Assembly (NCBI RefSeq): GCF_036669915.1
Contig: NC_089314.1
Coordinates: 29,495,592-29,559,591 of the forward strand
DNA: 64,000 bases
From: Pocillopora verrucosa
Taxonomy: Eukaryota; Cnidaria; Anthozoa; Scleractinia; Pocilloporidae
Direction: 5' to 3'
Part shown: positions 1 to 10,992 of the stretch, piece after piece
How positions within the stretch are numbered: the stretch's first letter is position 1
Layout of the letters: every line of letters begins with the position of its first letter
Position numbers and translations under genes: made by a program
Notes under the pieces: model-generated
What the model was told of the DNA's origin: nothing
Seen by the model: the letters and a program-made list of their open reading frames with translations, nothing else
The model's database searches: none

Positions 1-518
1 TAGGAATTCCCAGAAAACTGGGAATTCAGTTCGCAAGGGTATCTCTAAAAAACTCATAGCAACACTACCTGGGGATAAGAAAACACAAACATTAAAAATC
101 AAAGTGTAAAAACAAATAGTGTTATGTGACAGTGTTCTCCTTTTCAGGTGATACACAGTGAAATTCACTGCCTGTTGTACATGTACCTGTTATTACAGGC
201 TAAAATCAGTTGGAAATTGGAAGTCTAGAAAATTAAACAACAACAGCAAAAAGGTTTGCTTATAGTCAGTTGAAAAATTTATCTCACCTGTTGTGACCAA
301 AAATAAGCAAGACCACTGTATGATATACTAATTATAATATAAATTTATATCATAATATATAGAAACATATTGTTTAGTATACCCTTGTTTGGCTTTCTTT
401 CATCTCTTTGAGTTCTTACTCAGTTTAAAATAATATGAAAATGTCACATCACTATCATAAATGTGACTGATTTATTGCAAAAAAATTTCATGAATTTCTC
501 ACAATTTTGACCACATTA
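1..518. other. Non-coding flank with no recognised gene
   Basis: No open frame or splice-flanked segment here resembles a protein I know. The next exons of the transporter gene at 765-1161 (minus strand) should lie in this direction, but I could not find them, so either its next intron runs past the window edge or the gene is broken. Confidence 0.5.
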
Positions 519-712
519 TTAACCCTTATTGTTAACATTCAAATCTTCTCATTGTTCTCTTTACATTTCATCTGGTAATGACAAGGAGAATTTGGTTGAC
601 AATCAAGAGCTTCCCAAATTGGACATCATTTCCATTATTCTTACGACCTTTTCATTTGATTCATGGATGATACTGTAAGGAGAAATTAGTCATTCTTAGA
701 GGTTAAAGAGTT
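519..712. repeat. Short dispersed repeat, family 2 (degraded copy)
   Basis: It begins with TTAACCCTTATTGTTAACATT and ends with GGTTAAAGAG. Internal landmarks such as GGAGAATTTG, CAATCAAGAGCTTC and AAGGAGAAAT recur in the same order near 39675-39880 and 56473-56680. The termini are imperfect inverted versions of TTAACCCTTT. Size and ends suggest a non-autonomous DNA transposon (MITE). This copy is the most diverged of the three. Confidence 0.6.
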
Positions 713-764
713 ATTTAAAAAATTGGTGATTCAATCTAAAACATGTAGAACAGTTTATACTCAC

Positions 765-1161
765 TATCATATTGTGTTCTTCCAATTGTCTGTATTAGAA
801 AAAGTTGTGTCCATTCACCAACTCCAATCTTCACAAACAAAGTCAGTAGATATCCTGCACTTAAAACCCACAAAAATGGACTGTGAAGCATTGTAATAAT
901 GAAGTCCTTCTTGTCCTCTACTGTTTTGTTTTCAGTTATTGATTTCATAGTAGTTCTTTCGGTAAATTCCTCCAGTCCTATTTCTAATGGAGAATCACAA
1001 ATAAGGTAGTAAGCTAAAACAGACATTGCGGCAGTACTGACTCCAGGAGTAATGAGTGCTGCTGACCAACCAAAGTTTGAAGTAAGAAATGCTGTTAACA
1101 TGGGAGAAATGCTTGTTGCTAAGTTACAGCCAGCTGTAAGAAGACTCCACAGAGTACCCAG
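765..1161 (-). CDS. SLC37A4: Exon of a glucose-6-phosphate transporter-like MFS protein (SLC37A4 type), partial
   Basis: SLC37A4 exchanges glucose-6-phosphate for phosphate across the ER membrane. This single open exon of 397 bases reads LGTLWSLLTAGCNLA, then PMLTAFLTSNFGW, a cytosolic loop, then FLWVLSAGYLL and GEWTQLFLIQ. The last two resemble the vertebrate LWVLSTGYLV and DWGQFFLIQ segments. It covers the middle of the protein, with parts of membrane helices on both sides of the central loop. An acceptor (TTTAAG) precedes it at 1162-1163 and a donor (GTGAGT) follows at 764-759. No further exon was found within 1.5 kb on either side, so it may belong to a gene with long introns or be a stranded fragment. 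The family call is fairly secure; whether the gene is functional is not. Confidence 0.72.
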
Positions 1162-1163
1162 CT

Positions 1164-2118
1164 TAAATAGACATTCACAGATAAATAAAGAGTTTCAACT
1201 GCATATTAGCCAAATAGGTACAGGATGTAAGCAGAATCAGTATTCTACCATAAATGCAGCTGTAATCTGACTAGTTATGCTACTTGCTACAGTATCTATT
1301 CTGTGATAAACAAAATAACTGACACAAACATGAGCCCTTCTTGTTTGTATTTTGATTGAACAGTAGATAAACTTAAACAATCAGATTATTTGCTCTCCAT
1401 TTTTATGCATGATAGAAATCCCTCTCTATGTAATTTTTAATTGGAAAGACAAAATGCTTATCCAGGCTATGATGTTTTCAGGGAGTTAAGGTCTGTAACA
1501 ATAGATTATGTACCTCACCTTTCTCCTATTCATAAATTTGAGTATAGTTTAAGGGAAGAAAATCAGCGAGCTTGAAGCTTAAATTTCTCAAATGTGTACT
1601 ATATTTCAATGTAACTAACTTATTTTTAATATATTTACCGCATTTTTTAGGCGAATACAGACGAAACATAGAGCTGAGGAAGAAGGATTTTGAAGGATTT
1701 TGGTTGTGTCACGATAAAATCTACCTAACCCCCTCTAAGGCTCTGTAGTATTCTAATGACCCCCCTCATTTTGCAACCAGTTTTGTACAATCTTCCCTTT
1801 ATACTCTGTTATCGACGACTGACCCCCCCTCCGTTTCTCCCCCTCCCAAAATTTTATCCGGGATTTCCCCCGACCTCTACCCCTGACCTCCCCCCCTTAT
1901 TACAACAATGCATAAAATTGACGTCAAGATTTCCGCTCTAGTCCTGATTTCAATTTTAAGCGTTCGACTTTATTTTTGAAACTCCGACAATCAGTCAATT
2001 TGTATTTATGTTTAGTTACGTGCATACCTGATATCAATAAAGCAAACCATACAGTAAAATTAAAACATCTTCTCACAATATACATTTGCGGGCAAAATGG
2101 AGTGAGCTTAATTGAAGA
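1164..2118. other. Intergenic DNA with a C-rich tract
   Basis: No supported coding exon. Around 1760-1900 the plus strand is a degenerate pyrimidine-rich tract with many CCCC runs, so the minus strand is G-rich. The short open frame through it has low-complexity proline and leucine content and looks like a by-product of the composition. Confidence 0.5.
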
Positions 2119-2297
2119 AATGTAGAATGGTTTCCGTGTTTACATAGCCTGATGTAAACACTTGGGAGGTTGGGAGAACACGAGATAAGCGTAGGAAACC
2201 ACGACGCGAAGCGGAGTGGTTTCCAGCTTATCGAGTGTTCTCCCAACCTCCCAAGTGTTTACATCAGGCTATGTAAACACGAAAACCATTTTACATT
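2119..2297. repeat. Near-perfect long palindrome (fold-back element)
   Basis: The left arm (2119-2190) and right arm (2226-2297) are reverse complements over about 72 bases with only a few mismatches; GTGTTTACATAGCCTGATGT is mirrored exactly. The 35-base centre is itself partly palindromic (GGAAACCAC ... GTGGTTTCC), so the whole 179 bases can fold into one hairpin. Just downstream, GTGTTTACAT and CCAATCAGAGCGCGCG (about 2335-2392) suggest the palindrome sits in or beside a second small element. It is best read as a fold-back or MITE-type transposon; I saw no transposase. Confidence 0.85.
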
Positions 2298-2427
2298 TTT
2301 TTTATAAAATAACTAATGAAAGAGGAACGAAAACCGTGTTTACATACGCTCATGTAAAATGGTTTTATGGCCAATCAGAGCGCGCGTACTATTTTAATTA
2401 TTTTATAAAATAGCGTTACGCTTTGTG

Positions 2428-5265
2428 ACGAAGATTTCCGCTTTCAGTCCCTAAAAGCTAAGTAGGGGAGCCCCCTAAAATATTTAGAAATTTCCCTTTT
2501 CACGTTTTTTTAAAAGGTTGAAACGCCCCTCTGTTTGGGCTAGTATATTTCGATAGCTGTCGTGGGATATTTCCAAATTCATGCTGCCGATAAAGGCTAG
2601 AGAAGAAAACTAGATAGAAGTCGGAAACGCCAAGGTGAGATTTTAGTTGTGGTATATGAGAATAATCTCGCCCTCCCGATAACTCAGCGACACAAACGTA
2701 GGTACAATTACAGATGTCCGCTAATGTACATAAATTTTCTTGTTTAGCAAAATCCTTCTTTGAATGAACTCAAAAGCAGGTGAATTTTGTCAGCTTACAA
2801 TATCAGCGCGGCTTTTAACTTTCTTTAGCAATGTAATTTTACTCAGACAGGAGCTCCTGACTCAGAATGTTTTATTTGTCGGCGAAGAGCCTGTCAAAAT
2901 TCGCAGACGGCGGAGATGTGAAATTGGCTTCGTTAGGTTTACTCAGATCCACAATGCCACATTGAATTTAAACGGGCATAAATCTGGTCGATGAATTTAC
3001 TGCAAAGAAAACTGAGTTAACATGTCCATGGTTATACAGACGATAGGTTATCACTTTACAGAGTAAAGTTCTTATTTAAATGTAGTTATATTCCATGTCA
3101 GCAGTCGTAACGCTGTAAACTACATCCAAATTTCCTCATCATAAATGGTTAGTTTGATTGTTTGTCCATATTCTACGGTTTACTGTGTCTAACGTCAGTC
3201 AGCTGAAGATATTTGGAATAACTCACGCGGTCTGGAGAAGTTAACTCCAGGTGAAGTTATAAACTCACGATCTATTTGAGCTTTACATGAAAAGACAGCA
3301 AATGGTAGCTGATGATTTCCGCTGTGTCTGTCCTCTACTTTGGCTTTCATTTAGTGACTCCCAAAATTATTTGTAACTCGTGCATGTTTTGTAGGTGACT
3401 AGAAGTGAGGATTTGACGATTTTTAATGGTAAAAAGGTTGCTTTTAAAGACTAGAAAAATCGGTCCAAGGTTTATCTCACAAAAACAAAATGGCTGACCT
3501 CGTTTCAATCGTTGTGAATCTTTAAAACACCAAACTAAACTGACAAAGGAACACGAGACCAAAATAAAGCTGGGAAAGATATTCTTTGAGATAAATCCCA
3601 GATATGATTATGCTCTGTCAATGTAAATGTTTTTCCATTTAAAAGATTGTTTTCAGTCTTTTCAATAGGGGAGATGAAATTTAACTCCCGAGGGCAGCAT
3701 CAATCAGTTACTGACAATCATGAACCAGCGCCTTCCTGTTTGTGCCTGTATGTGAAACTACCTTTGCCAAATACTAATCGTGGACGAAACATGAATTAAA
3801 CCACCCATGCAGAAAAACTTAAACCATTTTTTATAACGTTTTCATTCGACGCAAAATGGGAGTAAACTTATTAGGACATCCAATTTGCCGGAATATTTTC
3901 GTAACAATTATTAGGTTACGTGACCTAAGCAGTTCCGCTAAAATTAGGGGAACCCCCTCACTTGAGAGGTCAAAACTCTCGTGCGTCTGAGCGAGTTCCA
4001 GTTGTATATTTGCATAGTCTTGCAAACGGAGCTGTTGCTGTCGGTTTATTATATCAGCTTTTCTCCTTGACTCTTTGTTAAGGCTGGTAAGAAAACTTAA
4101 AAAAGAAGGTCGGAAGTACGGAGGTAAGATTTTGGTTGTTGTATATGTGATTAAATAATTTTGCCGTCCTGATGGCTCGGCGACACAAACGTAGGTATCT
4201 TTAGGCAAGTCTATAGTTGCCGTTAGATATTTCCAGAGTCCTCCAGTAGGTTACTAAAAAAGAACTCGGGAACCCCGCGGTAAGAGTTTGGCTGTAGTAG
4301 GACTAGTAATTGTGGTTGAACTCACCCTCCTGAAAACTCAGCGACATACACGTAGTTGCAGTTATAGATGTCCGCCAAGTTAAAATTAATATTACCTCGT
4401 TTGACAAAACCCTTCTTTCAATGAAGACCCCTAAAAATAGCGGAATTCTGTCAGCTTGCAATGTTGGGGCGGCCTTTAATTTTTTTTACCAGAGTATGTT
4501 TACATAGAATATTAATTATTCGGTGAAGAGTCGGGGACATCGATCGCATTCATAACTGTATCACGGTCAGGATACATTTTGCTTTACAAATGTAGTTACA
4601 TCTCTTGTCATCAGTCCTAACACATCAAACATCGTGTTCATTGCACTTTTACCTACGTAAATCGTTGGAAAAATCGTCTGCGGATATTTCACGGATTACC
4701 ATGGATCTAACACAAGAATAAACAGATCTAAATGCTAATTGTCAGTTCATCAAAACTGACAATTAGATTCTTGATTTGGGTAGAACTGATGGAAAACTGC
4801 CAGTAATGACACACTGTCGATGATTGCCTGTCAGCGAAACCAAGTTGTAAATTTTTCCTTGCTAATATCGCAGAAATAACTCCAAGCTAGTCCATGGGAC
4901 AAAACTAAAAACTGCGTCTACATTTTACATTTATGTTCAGAAAAAGATCTGAATGTTCGAGTTTTGTGAAGGAATGGGTGACGTCATGAGTTCCGGTTTC
5001 AGTTTCTAACGGAGGGGAACCCCTTTTTCCCCACTTTCGGGGAAATTTCCCTGTTACGCTTGAGATGTTTAAAAAACTTCCGGCGCGTTTGAGAAGGTCC
5101 ACTATAGTAGTGATTGAAACTGGGTCTTTTTAAGGGAAGTTCCATCGTGGACAAATCATATTCCCTTCTGTTAGGCTGTTATAGGAACAGTTTTGATTAC
5201 TACATGGTTCAATAAAAGGCGAGAATCTGGTTGTAGTTTCGTAAACTTTGCCCCGTTTACTAGGG
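2428..5265 (+). repeat. Three diverged tandem copies of a non-coding block
   Basis: A landmark (TTCCG, then CTAA, then AGGGGA.CCCC) begins near 2428, 3926 and 4990. Each is followed by a short stretch ending in a splice-donor-like G(T/C)(A/G)AGA, then TTTGG/AGTTG, seen near 2635, 4122, 4290 and 5221. After it comes a GCGACA(C/T)A(A/C)ACGTAG motif at about 2686, 4179 and 4340. Farther on, AAATGTAGTTA..TC/TTGTCA and CAGCTT(A/G)CAAT also recur at about 1.6 kb spacing. Open frames across the copies are not conserved, so this is probably duplicated non-coding DNA. It lies upstream of the TPR-CHAT gene and could be duplicated promoter or 5' UTR exon sequence; that role is inference. Confidence 0.6.
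4735..4766. repeat. Small perfect hairpin
   Basis: CTAATTGTCAGTT (4735-4747) is repeated as its exact reverse complement AACTGACAATTAG (4754-4766) around a 6-base loop. It lies at the edge of the second duplicated block. No function is evident. Confidence 0.8.
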
Positions 5266-5421
5266 ATAGAATCCTAACGAACTAGAATCAATCCATAGAC
5301 TCGATTAAGCTCAACTGTTTAATTGCACTCTCCTATTCACTCAGTTACAAGGGGTGTGTAAAGAGCTACTCTGAATAACTTGTAACGAAATCACTCTCTT
5401 TACTACATTCTCTACATTGTG

Positions 5422-5452
5422 ATTGGTTGTTGCTAAGTACTGATATAAAAGG
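5422..5452 (+). promoter_or_regulatory. Candidate upstream promoter (reverse CCAAT and TATA)
   Basis: ATTGG (a reverse CCAAT box) at about 5422 is followed by TATAAAAGG at about 5444, close to a strong TATA consensus. It lies 1.3 kb upstream of the TPR-CHAT start codon, next to the third duplicated block. No transcript evidence is available from sequence alone. Confidence 0.35.
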
Positions 5453-6649
5453 TTATTCAAGGTTGCGTCGATTATGCAAAATCACAAAAGGCGGTGCTTC
5501 TAGCTCTTGATAACAAATGACAGTCTCTTTAACTTAAAAATTGTCTCTCTTGATATAATGTTTACACTTATTATCTGATATGTGTCACGCACGAAACACA
5601 AGGTCTCCGACAGAAGCAGAGGTGTTTACTACATTCGAACTCAGATGATCTTTAAACGTTGTTAAAATACAGCTGTCTACGCATTTACCTTTAAGTGATT
5701 CCATTAACATGTGTTAAGTTGGCACAAGGTTTTGTCAGCTGTTTTTTGCATTATGTATTCTTTTGCACTATAATTATATCCGGGCTATGGGAGATGGTGT
5801 CAAATTAAGTGAATTGGCTGTTGACTTAGGGGTAAGTTCTATTAAGGCTTTGTCAGAAAGCGAATCTTGTGATCTTTTCCCTTTTCCGGTTGAAAGGTTA
5901 TCTGCCTTTCCCAGTTCAGAGCTTAAATCTGTAACCGAAGTTACCTTTACAGACTCTCGGTACCACTAGGCGCACACGCACGCATAGCGTAGCCGTTATC
6001 CAGGGGAACCGTAAAAACTCTTCCCTGGGTTATAAACAGGCACTTTCCTCAAACTGTTCTCATTTCGAACACTGTGACTGATATCGTCAGCTCTTTAAAC
6101 TGTTGCGGACCCCTTTACAATGTTTTGCTGTTTCAAAAATATTGAATCTTGTGCTCTTACAATCATATTTGTCAACCTTTGGTCTGATTGTGGCTGATTG
6201 ATTTTGCTGTTAAGGGCTGAAATAGCGTGTTTTTTCCTTTAGGTTGACAGGTCATGTGACTTATCTAACGCTTGTGCGCCAAGATCGCTCTGTTTACTCT
6301 GAATAACACAGGTTGGTTGTGGCTCAAAATCAATGTTACCAATCCTGCTATAATAGCTCTAATTCTCCGAATGAACCCCTCGATTTCGTACTATCTGGGA
6401 ATTTCATTTTCCGTCAAAGCCTTGAACTTTCTTCAAGAAACAATTGTGGAATACTCAACTGTCTTGATTGTTTTCGCCCATTTATATCATTATCAGAAAA
6501 GTTATTACGAAAAATCAACTAATGACGGGTGAACGAAGAAATGGTTATGTTGAATTTTGGGCTAAAAGGGCTAATACTTAAATTAGTTAGGAATTATACA
6601 TGGCTGAGGCTTGGTTGTGGACTGAGGCATGCCTGCAAATCTAAGCAGG

Positions 6650-6705
6650 TATAAATGTTGAAAGCCCGTCCTTTTCGATTTCAGTTTAATACAACCAAAG
6701 CCGGT
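6650..6705 (+). promoter_or_regulatory. Candidate proximal promoter and short 5' UTR exon of the TPR-CHAT gene
   Basis: TATAAAT at 6650-6656 is followed about 30 bases later by a pyrimidine-rich start region (TTTCAGTTT). A donor-like GCCG|GTGAGA has its GT at 6704-6705. A clear acceptor (TTCTTTTGCAG) ends at 6761, two bases before the ATG at 6764. This fits a very short non-coding first exon and a 58-base intron. It is plausible but unproven, and the intron is unusually short. Confidence 0.4.
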
Positions 6706-6763
6706 GAGATTGATCTCAAAATTGATATCATGAAGTTTTAGAGTATTTGGTTCTTTTGCAGTG

Positions 6764-9700
6764 ATGGCGGAAGATGGTAAGGTCAGCGTTGATGATGGGA
6801 AATCTACAGACGGTAAGAAAAAAAAACCTTAATTACAACTAACTTTCTGTCACGGAAAATGTCACATGATTATCATTTCCAGGGTGATTAGCAAAACACA
6901 TTATTTTACAGATTCGCTCAAGCATGATGAAAAATAAAAGTAAAACCACTTGTGAAAGGTCTTGTTTTTTAAGGGTAATGGTTTCACCATGAACGTGATG
7001 TTGTGTTTTCCAGCTGCAGAGGAACGTCAAGTCAGATCTGGTGACTTAAAAGTGAATTTAGCTGATGATATTCAGGCAGGTGAGTAAAGTAGTCTTACAT
7101 GCAGGTTATAGTCACAACATGAATTTATGGTGTGATTCATTTCCATGTTTCAGATGCCAATTCTTGAATTGAAAGGAAACTCAGTTCCACGCCAAAACTC
7201 TTATACTAAGAAAAAAATATGGGAGTATGAAGTTATCGACTGCTTGACCTAACCCAACCTTTAGGATAGCGTATTTCTCAGACTGTATGGAATATTAAAT
7301 GTGATCTCGTAAGGAACATAAAAATAAAACAAAAAAAACTCAGAAAAATTGTTGTCCTTTTCGTGCCTTCGGGTATCTAACCTTATGAAAAAGGACCACC
7401 TGAACAGTCTTTTCTTCGCTTTGTCCTCAGAACCTCTCTCCAGGTAAATCAGTTCCTCTTCATCTACTTTTCCGTTGTCCATCTTAAGGTCTCTATCGTT
7501 CTTCCTCTCACCCCCGCCTCGATGGAGTCCAGCACCTGACGTTTTTGTTGATTTTGTCGATAAGATCAACATATATCTCTCCGTTAAACTTATTAATCAG
7601 TGTTTAATTGTTTAATCACAAGGCATGCCGGTACCGTGGCGTGTATCTTATGTATCATATCTTATGTATGGCAGGAATCTTCTTTACACGGCGTACTTTT
7701 TTAAAACTTTATTTCGCCGCTTCTACATCTTAATTTTAGTTTCGATGAGTAACATATATCAACCACTGGAGATGGAGTTTGACTATTTTCCCAAATACTT
7801 CGATTCACGTTGTTTTGAATGAACTTATCAGTGTTTGTCTATGTTTGCTAAATGTTCCAACGTATTTGATTCTTTACTTTACTTGAGCTGGTATGGTACA
7901 ATTTAGGTTTGAAACTGTTCAGTGGCTGAACTATCACGCCACAATGTTTGGAGGCCAACAGAGAGATCAGAAAGATCCTTGTCCCCTATATACTTGTCTG
8001 ATTATTTTTCTCTCGTTATAGACGTCCCGGCCGTTTTACGGTCAGATGGTACATCGCAATTTGATGATGCAACCTTAAAAGGTAATAATAACAATTAAAA
8101 TAAACACAACCTATTCAATAAGGTACGGTCATCGAGTCAATTAGGGTTACGCAATCCTTTTAAGAGAGGCACACAAAGGGACCTGTACCGCTTAGTGATC
8201 ATGGAACAGGAAAAATACAGACAAATTTTGCAAGTCAACAAAATGACTTTAACGTTTGACAGCCGGTTCAAACTGCTGCTCTCCTGGATATTTTACGCAT
8301 CTGTATATGTCTGACTGCTATTTTGTACATCCCTATTGAGTTATATTCTATATCATGCATGTTTTCTTCTTTCTGTTAGCGATGGCGGAGGTGTACTTGA
8401 AAGAAGGTGACAACGAGTACAGCAAAGGAGAAACCAACAATGCTGTACACTTTTACTCGGAGGGACTGCAAGTGAACTGCAAAGATGTCAAACTAAACGC
8501 CATACTCTATAGCAACAGAGCAGCGGCTCAGCTCCTTCTGGGTAAGAATTAATCAATCATTCCAGTTTTGTATTCATTTTGATAGAGATTGATTACAATC
8601 ATCTACAGTTCGAATGGTGTGCGTGAATGAAAACTTTCGCCGTGCTTGCAGCAACCTCAAGGTAATATGGGAAGGTAGCGCTGGCATGACTGGGACAGGC
8701 TCAATGCATGGCCCCGTCACCAACATCACTCGTTCTGGCCGATTCTCTATTCGTCCGCTGGCTATTTGAAAGATGGGATAAAACCTGACACTAAAAATTG
8801 TGAACCTCAAATTAGCCAATCAGATATATGAAAATCAGACAGACCGAAATTCAGATGCTCTCGCAAGACTTTTTTGCTAATTTGGCAACTTACCCAGCAC
8901 TGAGAAGACATCAGTAACTGAAACGTTTAAAGTAGACTCTAGTTCTGAAAGTTGAGAATTTGTCCTTCCGTACTCACACCAAATTATTTTGTCAGGAAAT
9001 TGGGAAGAAGCTTTGGATGACGCTACAGTGTCTGCTCAATTGGCACCAACTTTCATTGAAGCAATAGAAATCGGTAAGTTCTCTGCAATTCCTGAGACAT
9101 GCAGAAAATGTCTCCGAGGATGACCGAAAGATTGGACTCATCTGACCAGTTGATCATTCAGGAAAAAAGCTTGTGCTGGGGTTCCGCATTGTCGGATCTC
9201 CTTAAATCATTTCACAACCTAATTTATTGTCTTAATTTCGACTTTGCATTTGACAGATCTTCTTGCAAAAGGACAATGAAAATTCTAAATTTCTCATTTT
9301 GAAAAGTAATCCGCCTACTCTTATAGGGTTTTGGATTAAGTTGTAAGTTTTGATAGTTAATGAAAAAGCTGCTATATCATTACGTATATTATATAAACTG
9401 TGATGTTTTACAATGATTACCAGGCCTGAGAAATGTCTTACCAGCACACGTGTAAAATTACGATGAGCCTTATCGCCCACGCACTTTACAACTTTTTTTT
9501 CGAGGGTCGAGGATCCTTTTTTCATTTATTAATAAAGCCGACTTTTATTGTCATAAATTAGTATTATTTTTATATAACATACAGAATAATACATGGCTGC
9601 TTAAAGAAATGGAACTTCTCGTCGAGTGTTCAACCCGATATCCTCCTCTTCCCCTGTTCTCTCTCGTAAGCTATCGTGTTGATCACTCGAAGAGAAATTC

Positions 9701-10940
9701 CATATCTACGCGCACCCATGTATACCTCTCAATTTCTTAACCAGTCTCCATCTCACACTCGGTCTCGAGTCTGGTAATTTACTTTGACTGTGTACATTGC
9801 GAGACATCACTAAAGTTAAGATTTGTAAGATTGAAATAGAAGTACAGGTTGAGGTCCTTTATTATCCGCAATGCGAAAAATGATCTTTCTTGATGTTAAT
9901 TTTTTTCAATTTCTTTAAGGGGCCAGTGCATGTGTACAACAACACTTGTATCAAGAAGCCATTACCTGGTGTCAGAAAGGATTGGCAGTATCCTTTGACC
10001 AATGTAGAAAAAGCCAATTCTGCTTTGGAGATTTCTTTCATTTAATTACTCATGTAAAATAGCGAAAAGTAGGCGGTTCCCATATCTTGTTGACTCTGAT
10101 AAATATACGAATTCAAGAAACCGGGCGACTTGTCATGTATATTAGACGGCCAACAACACCAGAAATCATCTTAAACAGTACTGGGTTCAAACGTTCACCT
10201 GAGTGATGCCCTTAACTATATCAGCTCTTACCATAATGCTCAGTAGGTGCCAAACAACTCCAAATTCCTATCAAACCTCATGCCTAAAAACAAAGTTCTA
10301 TAATTCCTTTTCTCTCATGTCCTATCACTGGAGTTAAAACCGTCTGCCTGCGCCATTGGCAGTGTCATTGCCAGCTCCAGTCACCGCAAGTGTGCACATT
10401 TACATGTAAGCTTATATATTCGTTAACACAACTAATCTAGACCATGAGAATTAAGTGCACAATTTTGCACAATAATGCTGGCTGTGCTTCTTGCACTGGT
10501 AGTACTTCTGCTTCTACCACCCTCACCATTACCGGTAATAGAAGCAGTAGAGGTGGTAATAACTGTATTTGTATTACTTTCAGCTATTGTGGCCAATTTT
10601 CATTACACTGGATTGAATGCTGGCATGAACTGTGTTGAGTTTGAAATTGTAGTGTAAATAGAACTGATCTAAAACTCTTTAGAGGGCAAATTCTTTGACT
10701 CGAGCCTTTTAAGATTAACAAAAACAATAAGAAGTTACTTGATTTGTGGACCGAGTGTGATAATCAACCAACTGATGGCACAGATGAAACGAGAATTAAT
10801 CAGGAAATTAACATTAACCGTGACGATACCAAAGAGAAAATCGAGGTAAGAGAAAGTTTACGACTTTAAAATTAATCGAAAACCAAGAGGTAACGCGGAA
10901 AGGGACGCTTCCATGGAAGACAGACCAGCTCAATTTTTCC

Positions 10941-10992
<52 letters not shown>

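Noticed and set aside
3831-4208. 125-residue open frame on the minus strand as a gene
   Set aside because: It covers one of the triplicated non-coding blocks, and the frame is not conserved in the other copies.
6272-6532. Two overlapping plus-strand open frames as small proteins
   Set aside because: No motif, no splice context and overlapping frames of similar length; expected by chance.
10444-10657. Two overlapping frames rich in Ser/Thr or Leu/Val as a small membrane protein
   Set aside because: They lie in an intron of the TPR-CHAT gene over a low-complexity stretch and have no start context or homology that I can see.
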